Assembly: GCF_010725725.1 (NCBI RefSeq) | Contig: NZ_AP022599.1 | Coordinates: 2,108,001 to 2,172,000 of the forward strand | Direction: 5' to 3' | Source: Mycolicibacterium pulveris | GTDB taxonomy: Bacteria; Actinomycetota; Actinomycetes; Mycobacteriales; Mycobacteriaceae | DNA length: 64,000 bases | Notes under the pieces: model-generated | What the model saw: the letters and a program-made list of their open reading frames with translations, nothing else | Databases searched by the model: none | Told to the model about the DNA's origin: nothing | Position numbers and translations under genes: made by a program | Part shown: positions 40,655-48,563 of the stretch, one piece after another | Layout: every line of letters begins with the position of its first letter | How positions within the stretch are numbered: the first letter of the stretch is position 1

Positions 40655-42256
40655 ATGGCCGAGTACGACTACGTGATCCTGGGGGCAGGCGCGGCAGGCT
40701 GTGTGCTGGCGAACCGGCTGTCGGCGGATCCCAACAACGAGGTGCTGCTAGTCGAAGCCGGTGGGCGCGACCGCAATCCCTACATCCACGTGCCGATGAT
40801 CAGCGCCGCGCTGTTCGGCAACGACAAGTACTCGTGGAGCTACCAGCTGCAGCCGTTCGGGCCCGAGGGCCGCACCGAGACCTGGCCGCGGGGCAAAGTC
40901 CTCGGCGGCTCCACCGCGATCAACGGCCTGGTCTACAACCGCGGCGACCGCGAGGACTACGACGAGCTGGTGCGCCGCGGCAACACCGGTTGGGGCTGGG
41001 ACGACATCCTGCCCGTCTACAAGGCCTTCGAGGACAACCAATTCGGGGCCTCGCCGACGCGCGGCGCCGGCGGCGAACTGCCGATCACCACCCCTCGCGA
41101 TCCCGACGAGTTGGTGTTCGACCTGATCGACGCGGGCGTGAAACGCGGGCTGCGCAGCGTGCAGGACTACAACGAGTTCGACGACGAGCGTGTCGGGCCC
41201 GCCATGGCGACGATCTCCCGGGGCGCCCGTGTCACCGCCGCCAGGGCGTTTCTGCGGCCCGCGCTCAAGCGGCCCAACCTGCACCTGGCGCTCAACACCA
41301 AGGCCCTTCGGCTGGTTTTCGAGAACGGCCGCGCAGCGGGCGTGGAGGTGCGCACCGACGGCAACACCAGCCAGCTGCGGCCGCGCCGCGAGCTGATCAT
41401 GGCGCTGGGCGCGTTGGAGTCGCCGAAGTTGTTGCAGCTCTCCGGCGTTGGCCCGCGCGAGGTGCTCGACGCCGCAGGCGTCCCGGTGTACCTCGAACGT
41501 GACAACGTCGGCCGCCGCATGCTCGAGCATTTCTGCGTCATCAACACCTACCGGCTGACCGAAGACATCGGCTACAACCGGTTGCTGCGCAACACCGCCG
41601 CCAAGGGCCTGACCGCGCTGCAGTATCTGGCCAACCGCAAGGGCCCGCTGGCCACCCCGACCGGCGACGTGATGGCGATCTTCAAGACCACCCCCGACGC
41701 GGACCGTGTGGACGCCCAGGTGCTGGTGCGGATGATGTCGGTGGGCTCGGTCCGGCCCGACGCCCCGGCGGGCGTCGAAGACGTCGGCGGGGTGTCGTGC
41801 ATGGGTGAGGTGCTGCGGTCGACGTCGGAGGGCAGCGTGTGGATCACCTCGCCTGACCCGGACGCCCCGTTGACCGTCGACGCGAATTACCTTGCCACCG
41901 AATACGATCGCAAGACCAGCGTCGCGCTGCTGCGCTGGATGCGGCAGTGGTTCGAGCAGTCACCCATCGCCGAGAAGGTCACGACCGAGAGCAGACCCGG
42001 CCCGGACCTGCAGTCCGACGACGACATCCTGGCAGGCATCACCGCGACCGGCGCGACCGGCAGCCACGCCGTCGCCACCTGCGCGATGGGGCCCGACGAC
42101 GACGACATCGTCGACGACCGCTGCCGCGTGCGCGGGATCGAAGGCCTGCGCATCGTCGACTGCGCCAGCCAGCCGACCATGATCTCCGGCAACCTGATGG
42201 GCCCCACGATGGCGTGGGCGGGCCGCGCCGCCGAGTTCATCCTCGACGGGAGCTAG
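40655..42256 (+). CDS. GMC-family FAD oxidoreductase (choline dehydrogenase-like)
   Basis: A 533-residue flavoprotein. The N-terminus has the FAD motif YVILGAGAAGCVLANRLS and an EAGGRD acid; GGSTAINGLVYNRG is the second GMC signature and the C-terminus has the active-site histidine region ATGSHAVATCAMG. Members oxidise alcohols such as choline or sugars; the substrate here is unknown. ATG 40655 has GAGGAGAGGA in front; the frame is open from 40568. It is divergent from fadD4 and ends in a hairpin facing pckA. Confidence 0.85.
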   Translation: MAEYDYVILGAGAAGCVLANRLSADPNNEVLLVEAGGRDRNPYIHVPMISAALFGNDKYSWSYQLQPFGPEGRTETWPRGKVLGGSTAINGLVYNRGDREDYDELVRRGNTGWGWDDILPVYKAFEDNQFGASPTRGAGGELPITTPRDPDELVFDLIDAGVKRGLRSVQDYNEFDDERVGPAMATISRGARVTAARAFLRPALKRPNLHLALNTKALRLVFENGRAAGVEVRTDGNTSQLRPRRELIMALGALESPKLLQLSGVGPREVLDAAGVPVYLERDNVGRRMLEHFCVINTYRLTEDIGYNRLLRNTAAKGLTALQYLANRKGPLATPTGDVMAIFKTTPDADRVDAQVLVRMMSVGSVRPDAPAGVEDVGGVSCMGEVLRSTSEGSVWITSPDPDAPLTVDANYLATEYDRKTSVALLRWMRQWFEQSPIAEKVTTESRPGPDLQSDDDILAGITATGATGSHAVATCAMGPDDDDIVDDRCRVRGIEGLRIVDCASQPTMISGNLMGPTMAWAGRAAEFILDGS

Positions 42257-42268
42257 CCCGCGGAAAAG

Positions 42269-42311
42269 ACGCGAAAACCCCCAAATCACCAAGGATTTGG
42301 AGGTTTCGCGT
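42269..42311. terminator. Bidirectional hairpin between the GMC gene and pckA
   Basis: The left arm ACGCGAAAACCCCCAAATC (42269-42287) pairs with GATTTGGAGGTTTCGCGT (42294-42311) with one bulge and one mismatch, around a 6-nt loop. The ACGCGAAAACCCC core is shared with the hairpins at 7906 and 19049, but the GAGCAG outer part is missing here. It separates convergent stop codons. Confidence 0.7.
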
Positions 42312-42355
42312 TTCCCTACCTGCGGTGTGGGCCCAGCTCGGCAGCAGAGGGTGAG

Positions 42356-44182
42356 CTACTCCCCTTCGGAGAGCCGCTGCTTGAGGGCCTCGAACTCGTC
42401 CTTGATGCCCGTGGGCAGTTTCTCGCCGACGAACTCGAACCACTCCTCGATCAGCGGGATCTCTTCGCGCCACTCGTCGACGTTGATCGCCAGCGCGGCG
42501 TCGACGTCGGCCGGGTCGACGTCCAGACCCGTCAGGTCCAGGTCCGTGGCGCTGGGCACGATGCCGATCGGCGTGGTGCGGCCGTCCGCGCGGCCCTCGA
42601 TACGGTCGATGGCCCACTTCAGCACGCGGCTGTTCTCGCCGAAGCCCGGCCACAGGAAGCCGCCGTCGGCGTCCCTGCGGAACCAGTTGACGAAGAAGAT
42701 CTTCGGCAGCTTCGACTCGTCGGACTGCTTGCCGATGTCGATCCAGTGGGCGAAGTAGTCGCCGACGTTGTAGCCGAGGAACGGCAGCATCGCCATCGGG
42801 TCACGCCGCACGGTGCCGACCTTGCCCTCCGCGGCGGCGGTCTGCTCGGAGCCCATCGTCGCGCCGATGAACACGCCGTGCTTCCAGTCGCGGGCCTGCG
42901 TCACCAGCGGCACCGTCGTCTTGCGCCGGGCGCCGAACAGGATCGCCGAGATCGGCACGCCTTGCGGGTCGTCCCACTCGGGCGCCAGGATCGGGCACTG
43001 CGACATCGGCGTGCAGTAGCGCGAGTTCGGGTGGGCGGCGTTCTCCTCGGAGTCGGGCGTCCAGTCGCGGCCCTTCCAGTCGATGAGGTGTTGCGGGTCG
43101 CCCTCCAGGCCTTCCCACCACACGTCGCCGTCGTCGGTGAGCGCAACGTTGGTGAACACGGTGTTGCCGGCCTCGATGGTCTTCATCGCGTTCGGGTTGG
43201 TCTTCCAGTTGGTGCCGGGCGCCACACCGAAGAAACCGGCCTCCGGGTTGACCGCGTACAGCCGGCCGTCCTTGCCGAACCGCATCCAGGCGATGTCGTC
43301 GCCGAGGGTTTCCGCGCGCCAGCCCGGGATCGTCGGCTGGATCATCGCGAGGTTGGTCTTGCCGCACGCCGACGGGAACGCCGCCGCGATGTAGTACGCC
43401 TTGTCCTCCGGGCTGATCAGCTTGAGGATCAGCATGTGCTCGGCGAGCCAGCCCTCGTCGTGGGCGATCGCCGAGGCGATCCGCAGCGCGTAGCACTTCT
43501 TGCCCAGCAGCGCGTTGCCGCCGTAACCCGAGCCGTAGCTCCAGATCTCGCGGGTCTCGGGGAAGTGGGTGATGTACTTGGTGTCGTTGCAGGGCCACGG
43601 CACGTCCTTCTGGCCGGGCTCGAGCGGGGCGCCCACGGAGTGCAGCGCCTTGACGAAGAAGCCGTCGTCGCCGATCTTCTCCAGCGCGGCCGCGCCCATC
43701 CGGGTCATCGTGCGCATGGAGACCACGACGTATTCGGAGTCGGTGATCTCAACGCCCAACTTGGGGTCCTCGGCGCCGAGCGGGCCCATGCAGAAAGGCA
43801 CCACATACATGGTGCGGCCCCGCATGCAGCCCCGGTACAGGTCGGTCATGATGCGGCGCATCTCGGCGGGGTCCATCCAGTTGTTGGTCGGACCGGCGTC
43901 GATTTCGCGCTCGGTACAGATGAAGGTGCGCGACTCCACGCGCGCCACATCGGAGGGGTCTGACAACGCGAGGTAGGAGTTGGGTTTCTTCTCCTCGTCG
44001 AGGCGCGTGAAGGTGCCCGCCTCCACGAGTTGCTGGCACAGCCGCGCGTTCTCCTCTTCGGAGCCGTCGGTGAAGACGACCCGATCGGGCTGCGTCAACT
44101 CCGCGACCTCCTGGACCCAGGCGAGCAGCCCCTTATGCTTCGTCGGTGCGGTATCCAGACCCGGAATAGTCGCTGCGGTCAT
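42356..44182 (-). CDS. pckA: Phosphoenolpyruvate carboxykinase (GTP)
   Basis: A 608-residue enzyme that interconverts oxaloacetate plus GTP and phosphoenolpyruvate plus CO2, the entry to gluconeogenesis from fatty acids and sterols. The GTP-type P-loop is [14 protein letters not shown], with the reactive cysteine of this family, and [27 protein letters not shown] residues (seen as [16 protein letters not shown]) near the substrate site. Length is close to the 606 residues of M. tuberculosis PckA. ATG 44182 follows ACAGGAG; an in-frame TTG at 44185 is less likely. Upstream lies a possible promoter at 44268-44296. Confidence 0.95.
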   Translation of the reverse strand: MTAATIPGLDTAPTKHKGLLAWVQEVAELTQPDRVVFTDGSEEENARLCQQLVEAGTFTRLDEEKKPNSYLALSDPSDVARVESRTFICTEREIDAGPTNNWMDPAEMRRIMTDLYRGCMRGRTMYVVPFCMGPLGAEDPKLGVEITDSEYVVVSMRTMTRMGAAALEKIGDDGFFVKALHSVGAPLEPGQKDVPWPCNDTKYITHFPETREIWSYGSGYGGNALLGKKCYALRIASAIAHDEGWLAEHMLILKLISPEDKAYYIAAAFPSACGKTNLAMIQPTIPGWRAETLGDDIAWMRFGKDGRLYAVNPEAGFFGVAPGTNWKTNPNAMKTIEAGNTVFTNVALTDDGDVWWEGLEGDPQHLIDWKGRDWTPDSEENAAHPNSRYCTPMSQCPILAPEWDDPQGVPISAILFGARRKTTVPLVTQARDWKHGVFIGATMGSEQTAAAEGKVGTVRRDPMAMLPFLGYNVGDYFAHWIDIGKQSDESKLPKIFFVNWFRRDADGGFLWPGFGENSRVLKWAIDRIEGRADGRTTPIGIVPSATDLDLTGLDVDPADVDAALAINVDEWREEIPLIEEWFEFVGEKLPTGIKDEFEALKQRLSEGE

Positions 44183-44267
44183 CAAAATCTCCTGTGTACG
44201 GTTTCTGCGAGGACCCAGGCACCGAGAGCGCCGGCCAACAGGAAAGGGCCGGGAAATCGGTTGTCCC

Positions 44268-44296
44268 TCTATATGAGGTTATCGCTCGTGACGTAA
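44268..44296 (-). promoter_or_regulatory. Possible pckA promoter
   Basis: Reading leftward, TATAGA (44273 to 44268) is a good -10 hexamer, with TTACGT (44296 to 44291) 17 nt upstream as a weak -35. It lies about 90 bp before the pckA ATG. CCTC/GAGG flanks the -10 as a small inverted repeat. The rest of the 44183-44370 gap shows no gene. Confidence 0.35.
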
Positions 44297-44370
44297 CCGT
44301 GGTAAATCGGGACTATGTCCGTTCACTCACAGGAACGATTCAGAAAGGCTTGTTCGGCGCTTTCACCGAG

Positions 44371-45807
44371 TCACTCGGCCCGCTTTTGCCGGTTGTCCAT
44401 CGCCAATTCGGCGCGCACGGCATCGATGGCGTCCTGCAGCGTCGGCAACCGCTGGTCCCGCAGCGCGGCCGCGCGGGCGGTCTGCATCGCGTGCTCGCGC
44501 AGCTCGGCGTTGATCTCGGCGATCCGATCCTCAGCGGCGGCGCTCTCGGCTTGTTCGCGGGCGCTGAGCTCTGACGTCAATGCGGTTTCGGCCGCCAGCA
44601 CGCGGCTGCCGACCCGTTGCTCGACCGCTGAACGCAGCGTGTTGGTGGCATCGGTGACCCAGCGGTCCAGCACGGCGCGGTCCTGCAGCAGCCCGCGAAT
44701 CCCCACCACCCACACCGTCACCGCCAGCCCCACCAGGCCGCCGACTACCAGCCCGGCGACCGTCAGGCCCGGCGCCAGCCCGGCGAACAGGCGGGTCACC
44801 ATCAGCGCCACGCCCAGCCCGAAACCGGCTCCGAGGACCGTCATCAGCTGCGTCTCGGACCGCCGCGACTTCAGCGGCGCTCCCGGGAGGTCGGGGGGCG
44901 ACGGCGGACCCGGCGGCGGCGGCGCGGGCAGGTTCAGCCCGGCGGCCATGTCGCCCAGGTGGGCCGTGATCCCCTCGTCGACCTCGGTGACGACGTCGTC
45001 GGCCCGTCTGCGCACGTAGGACTGGAACTCGCCGAGCCGGCGCCTGCCGGTCTGCGCCGCGTCCTCGGCCAGTTCGGCGCGCACCGATGTGCATCGGTTG
45101 CGGGCGAAGTAGCCGAGTTGCAGGCGGGCCTGCTGCAGCTGGCTGCGCAGCGCGATGGTGTGTTCGGACTTGGCCAGCCGCCGAGCGCGCACGACCTCGT
45201 CTCGTTGGGTGCGCAGCGCCTCGACGTGGGCCTGGCGGTCCAGCCCGTCGCCGTCGGCCCGGTAGCGGTCGATTTCGGCCTGCAACCGGGCCTCCCACGC
45301 GCGCAACCGGTTTCGGCGCCCGAGATCGGGGTGGGACAGCTGTTGACGAAGCAGGTCCACCAGCTCGTCGACGCGTGGCTCGCCGAGCCCGGGTGCGGCG
45401 GCCGCGCCGACCCACGGCACGTCGGCGTAGCGCGGTGCCCGCTCGGCGAGCGCGGCGCGGTCGGCGGCCACAATGTCACGCCAATTGCGGTGCGCGTCGA
45501 TCTTGGACACCACGCCCACCACCAGATCGGTGTTGCGGGTCGCCAGCTCGAGCAGCGCGCAGTCGGACTCGGTCAGTGGCGCCACCGCCGAGACCACGAA
45601 CACCACCGCGGCGGGGGCCTGGCCCGGCCCCAACTCGTCGGCCTCGACGAACGTGTGATCGGGCAGACGGTCGCGCAGCGCCGCGACCAGGCTGGTGGTG
45701 CCCGCCAGCCACGGACCGGTCACCGCCACCACGTCGCGGCGCCGCACCGCGGGCGGGCTCAGCCCGGGTTCGATCTCGGCAACCACGGCGTCGGGCGACC
45801 GGCTCAC
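44371..45807 (-). CDS. GTPase-like (dynamin-type) membrane protein, Rv0210-type
   Basis: A 478-residue protein with an N-terminal nucleotide-binding-like domain (about 20-150), a helical middle and two adjacent hydrophobic segments near residues 325-380, then a coiled C-terminus rich in Ala, Arg and Glu. The P-loop position reads VTGPWLAGTTSLVAAL, without the usual lysine, and the G4-like motif is VSKIDAHRN. It follows the Rv0209-type gene with a 4-nt overlap, so the two are made together, as paired dynamin-like proteins often are. In M. tuberculosis the pair also lies beside pckA. The function is unknown; membrane remodelling is a guess. Confidence 0.75.
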   Translation of the reverse strand: MSRSPDAVVAEIEPGLSPPAVRRRDVVAVTGPWLAGTTSLVAALRDRLPDHTFVEADELGPGQAPAAVVFVVSAVAPLTESDCALLELATRNTDLVVGVVSKIDAHRNWRDIVAADRAALAERAPRYADVPWVGAAAAPGLGEPRVDELVDLLRQQLSHPDLGRRNRLRAWEARLQAEIDRYRADGDGLDRQAHVEALRTQRDEVVRARRLAKSEHTIALRSQLQQARLQLGYFARNRCTSVRAELAEDAAQTGRRRLGEFQSYVRRRADDVVTEVDEGITAHLGDMAAGLNLPAPPPPGPPSPPDLPGAPLKSRRSETQLMTVLGAGFGLGVALMVTRLFAGLAPGLTVAGLVVGGLVGLAVTVWVVGIRGLLQDRAVLDRWVTDATNTLRSAVEQRVGSRVLAAETALTSELSAREQAESAAAEDRIAEINAELREHAMQTARAAALRDQRLPTLQDAIDAVRAELAMDNRQKRAE

Positions 45808-46901
45808 CGCGACCGCTCCAGCAGACGCAGCGAGCCGCGGCTGATGTCGGAGGCGCAGTCGCGGTGCAGCGCAGCGACCGGCCCGCGACCGTACCGGCGC
45901 CAGTGCACGGCGCGGCGCAGATGCGCGCCCGCATCGTCTGCCCTGTCGACGGGCACGCCTGCGGCCTCGACCACGTCGACCGCGGCCGCCATCGCGCCGA
46001 CGACCGCGTCGTCACCGGCCAGAAACGCGGTCAACCTCGCGTCGCCGGACTGGGCCGCCAGCGCACGCAACTCGATGATCGCCGACCGGATGCGGTGGTA
46101 CCGAAGCGGGGCGCAGGCCGCGTCGATGTGCGCGACGACGCGCTCGACCAGGCTGTGCCTGCGCAGCAGGCCGGGCAGCGCGACGGGTGCGGCGCCGCCG
46201 GCGAGCGCCAGCACCGCATGCGCGATACCGAACCGGTCCAGCGCGGCGAGCAGCCGTCGTCGCACCGCCGCCGGCACCGGGTGCGCGCACTGCACGAACG
46301 CATCGGTCGAGGTCAGATCGGCCGGCTCAGCCACGAGGGCCGTCAGCGCGGCGAGCAGCTCGTCGTCGAGCCTGACGGCGGCCAGCAGCGCCACCATCGG
46401 AACGGTCGGCACCCCGCTCAGCGCCCGGTAGGCGGCGGCGCGGCGATGGGCGATCGGCAGCGGTCCACCCGCGCCGAACCCGGACAGGTCGGCTTTGTTG
46501 AGGATCACCACGGTCGGCCGCTGCGAGGCGCCGATCAGCGCGGTGTCCTCGGGCTTGAGCGTCTCGGCGATCACCACGGCGTCGAGGTCGGCGGTCGACG
46601 GGTCGGGGGCGACGGCGACGCCCGCCGCCGTCAGCGCCGCAGCCACCGTCGTGCAGCCGGCCCCGGCGCGGCCCCGCACCGCGACTTTCGGCGCCCTGGT
46701 GAGCTGCCTCAAGATCGACCGCAGCCGCGGATTGCGGCTGTCTTCGGCGAGCTCTGCCAGCGCGTCGACGAAAATCTGGCGGCCTTCCCTGTTGCGGTCG
46801 GCGGGCGCCGCTGCGGCGCGGCCCTCTCCACTGACGATCGTGACACTGCCACGGGCAGCGGGTGAGCGGCAGTTACCACGGCTGGGGATTGCCGGGCCCA
46901 T
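45804..46901 (-). CDS. GTPase-like protein, Rv0209-type
   Basis: A protein of about 365 residues with a GTPase-like N-terminal domain: the P-loop region VRGRAGAGCTTVAAAL lacks the lysine, but the G4 motif VILNKADLSGFG is intact and a switch-like AVVIAETLKPEDTAL is present. The C-terminal half is helical, with no clear membrane segment. The frame opens at 46985, where it would run into trmB promoter sequence; ATG 46901 gives a length near the 361 residues of Rv0209. It overlaps the next gene by 4 nt and is divergent from trmB. Confidence 0.72.
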   Translation of the reverse strand: MGPAIPSRGNCRSPAARGSVTIVSGEGRAAAAPADRNREGRQIFVDALAELAEDSRNPRLRSILRQLTRAPKVAVRGRAGAGCTTVAAALTAAGVAVAPDPSTADLDAVVIAETLKPEDTALIGASQRPTVVILNKADLSGFGAGGPLPIAHRRAAAYRALSGVPTVPMVALLAAVRLDDELLAALTALVAEPADLTSTDAFVQCAHPVPAAVRRRLLAALDRFGIAHAVLALAGGAAPVALPGLLRRHSLVERVVAHIDAACAPLRYHRIRSAIIELRALAAQSGDARLTAFLAGDDAVVGAMAAAVDVVEAAGVPVDRADDAGAHLRRAVHWRRYGRGPVAALHRDCASDISRGSLRLLERSR

Positions 46902-46961
46902 ACCAGCCGAAGGCAACTGTTGGGTATCAATCTGTACCACGATGCGGGTACTCGGGTGCAC

Positions 46962-47822
46962 ATGAGCGACCATGGACGGATGCATCTGCCCGATGTCGCC
47001 GACGGGTCGGCTCCGGCGCCCGACGTCGCCCCCGGGTCGGCTCCGGCGCCCGACGTCGCCCCCGGGTCAGCTCCGGCGCCCGACGTCGCCCCCGGGTCAG
47101 CTCCGGCGCCCGACGTCGCCGACATGCCGCAGCATCGCTATCCCCGGGTCACGAGCTTCCGGACCCGGCGCACGACGCTTTCCCCAGCTCAGCAGGCGAC
47201 CTGGGAGCGGCTCTGGCCGGAACTCGGCACCCACGCGCGCGACGCGGACGGGCCCGCCCCGCGCCTGGACACCGAGGCCTGGTTCAAACGCCGAGCACCG
47301 GTGGTGGTGGAGATCGGCTGCGGCGCGGGCACCTCGACGCTGGCGATGGCCAAGACGGAGCCCGACCTGGACGTGGTGGCCGTCGAGGTCTACCGGCGCG
47401 GGCTGGCGCAGTTGCTGTCGGCGATCGACCGGGAGGGGGTGACCAACATCCGGCTCGTGCGCGGCGACGGCGTCGACGTCCTGAAGCACATGTTCGGCCC
47501 CGATTCCCTGACCGGGATACGCGTGTTCTTTCCCGATCCCTGGCCCAAGGCGCGTCACCACAAGCGGCGACTGCTGCAACCGGCCACCGTCGCGCTGATC
47601 GCCGACCGGCTGCGGCCCGGCGGGGTGCTGCACGTCGCCACCGACCACGCGGGCTACGCCGAGCACATCGCCGAGGTGGGCGACGCCGAACCGAGGCTGC
47701 GCCGAGTCACCGACACCCGCGCCCTGCCCATCTCCGTCGAGCGCCCGGTCACGAAGTACGAGAACAAGGCGCAGCACGCGGGAAGCGATGTGGCCGAACT
47801 GATCTGGGAGAAGAGGTCATGA
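46962..47822 (+). CDS. trmB: tRNA (guanine-N7-)-methyltransferase TrmB
   Basis: A 286-residue enzyme that methylates G46 of tRNA with SAM. Motif I is VVVEIGCGAGTSTLAMA, and the family signature FFPDPWPKARHHKRRL is complete. The C-terminal TDHAGYAEHI and TKYENKAQHAG form the tRNA/catalytic region. Before the catalytic domain lies a 30-bp tandem repeat (46991-47120) that adds about 43 residues of PDVAPGSAPA units, not expected in the enzyme and likely disordered. ATG 46962 is chosen; the frame opens at 46920. It is divergent from the Rv0209-type gene and overlaps the NYN gene by ATGA. Confidence 0.92.
   Translation: MSDHGRMHLPDVADGSAPAPDVAPGSAPAPDVAPGSAPAPDVAPGSAPAPDVADMPQHRYPRVTSFRTRRTTLSPAQQATWERLWPELGTHARDADGPAPRLDTEAWFKRRAPVVVEIGCGAGTSTLAMAKTEPDLDVVAVEVYRRGLAQLLSAIDREGVTNIRLVRGDGVDVLKHMFGPDSLTGIRVFFPDPWPKARHHKRRLLQPATVALIADRLRPGGVLHVATDHAGYAEHIAEVGDAEPRLRRVTDTRALPISVERPVTKYENKAQHAGSDVAELIWEKRS
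46991..47120 (+). repeat. 30-bp tandem repeat within trmB
   Basis: Four and a third copies of a 30-bp unit, starting CGACGTCGCCCCCGGGTC and ending GGCTCCGGCGCC, run from 46991. The first copy differs (GATGTCGCCGAC) and copies 3 and 4 carry TCAG for TCGG; otherwise the units are identical. In frame each encodes PDVAPGSAPA. The near identity indicates recent expansion by slippage or unequal exchange. Confidence 0.9.
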
Positions 47823-48517
47823 GCCTCACCGACGACCTCCGGCAGATCCAAGCCGCCGCTCCGCCCGACGCGACCCAGCCGGCGCCGGGCACCGTGCGGG
47901 TCCTGCTGGTCTGGGATGCCCCCAACCTGGACATGGGGCTGGGCTCCATCCTCGGCGGCAGGCCGACCGCCGCACACCGGCCTCGGTTCGACGCGCTCGG
48001 ACGGTGGCTGCTGGCGCAGACGGCCGAGCTCTCGGCAGGCCGCCCCGAGGTCTCGCTGGAACCGGAAGCCACCGTGTTCACCAACATCGCCCCTGGTAGC
48101 GCCGACGTCGTTCGACCGTGGGTGGAGGCGTTGCGTAACGTTGGCTTCGCGGTCTTCGCCAAACCGAAGATCGACGAGGACAGCGACGTCGACTCGGACA
48201 TGCTCAGCCACATCGCGCTGCGCCGCAGCGAGGGTCTGGCCGGTGTTCTGGTGGCCTCCGCCGACGGTCAGGCGTTCAAACAGCCGTTGGAGGAGATCGC
48301 GCGCGACGGCATACCGGTGACGGTGCTCGGATTTCGCGAACATGCCAGCTGGGCGCTAGCGTCGGATACCTTGGAGTTCGTCGACCTGGAGGACATACCT
48401 GGTGTGTTCCGGGAGCCGCTACCGCGAATCGGCCTTGATTCGTTGCCCGAGCAGGGGGCTTGGCTGCAGCCTTTCCGGCCGCTGTCCTCGTTATTGACCT
48501 CGCGCGTAAACAACTGA
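47819..48517 (+). CDS. NYN-domain (PIN-like) protein, Rv0207c-type
   Basis: A 232-residue protein with a NYN/PIN-like fold: acidic residues of a putative metal-dependent nuclease site are seen at VWDAPNLDMG (D33, D38), DSDVDSDMLSHIA and LVASADGQAF. Such domains act on RNA. The first residues of the ORF from 46862 belong to other frames; ATG 47819 overlaps the trmB stop (ATGA). The position between a tRNA methyltransferase and mmpL3 is conserved with M. tuberculosis, but no substrate is known to me. Confidence 0.78.
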   Translation: MSLTDDLRQIQAAAPPDATQPAPGTVRVLLVWDAPNLDMGLGSILGGRPTAAHRPRFDALGRWLLAQTAELSAGRPEVSLEPEATVFTNIAPGSADVVRPWVEALRNVGFAVFAKPKIDEDSDVDSDMLSHIALRRSEGLAGVLVASADGQAFKQPLEEIARDGIPVTVLGFREHASWALASDTLEFVDLEDIPGVFREPLPRIGLDSLPEQGAWLQPFRPLSSLLTSRVNN

Positions 48518-48563
48518 AATGCGCGGCGTCGTCTACCAGAACTTGTCAATGTAAGGAGCTCAC

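Noticed and set aside
46991..47120. Tandem repeat considered as a CRISPR array
   Set aside because: The units are contiguous, without spacers, and keep an open reading frame in trmB.
46862..47818. Plus-strand frame upstream of the NYN gene
   Set aside because: It overlaps trmB in another frame and has the low-complexity Arg/Gly/Ala composition of a shadow; ATG 47819 is the start by ATGA overlap.
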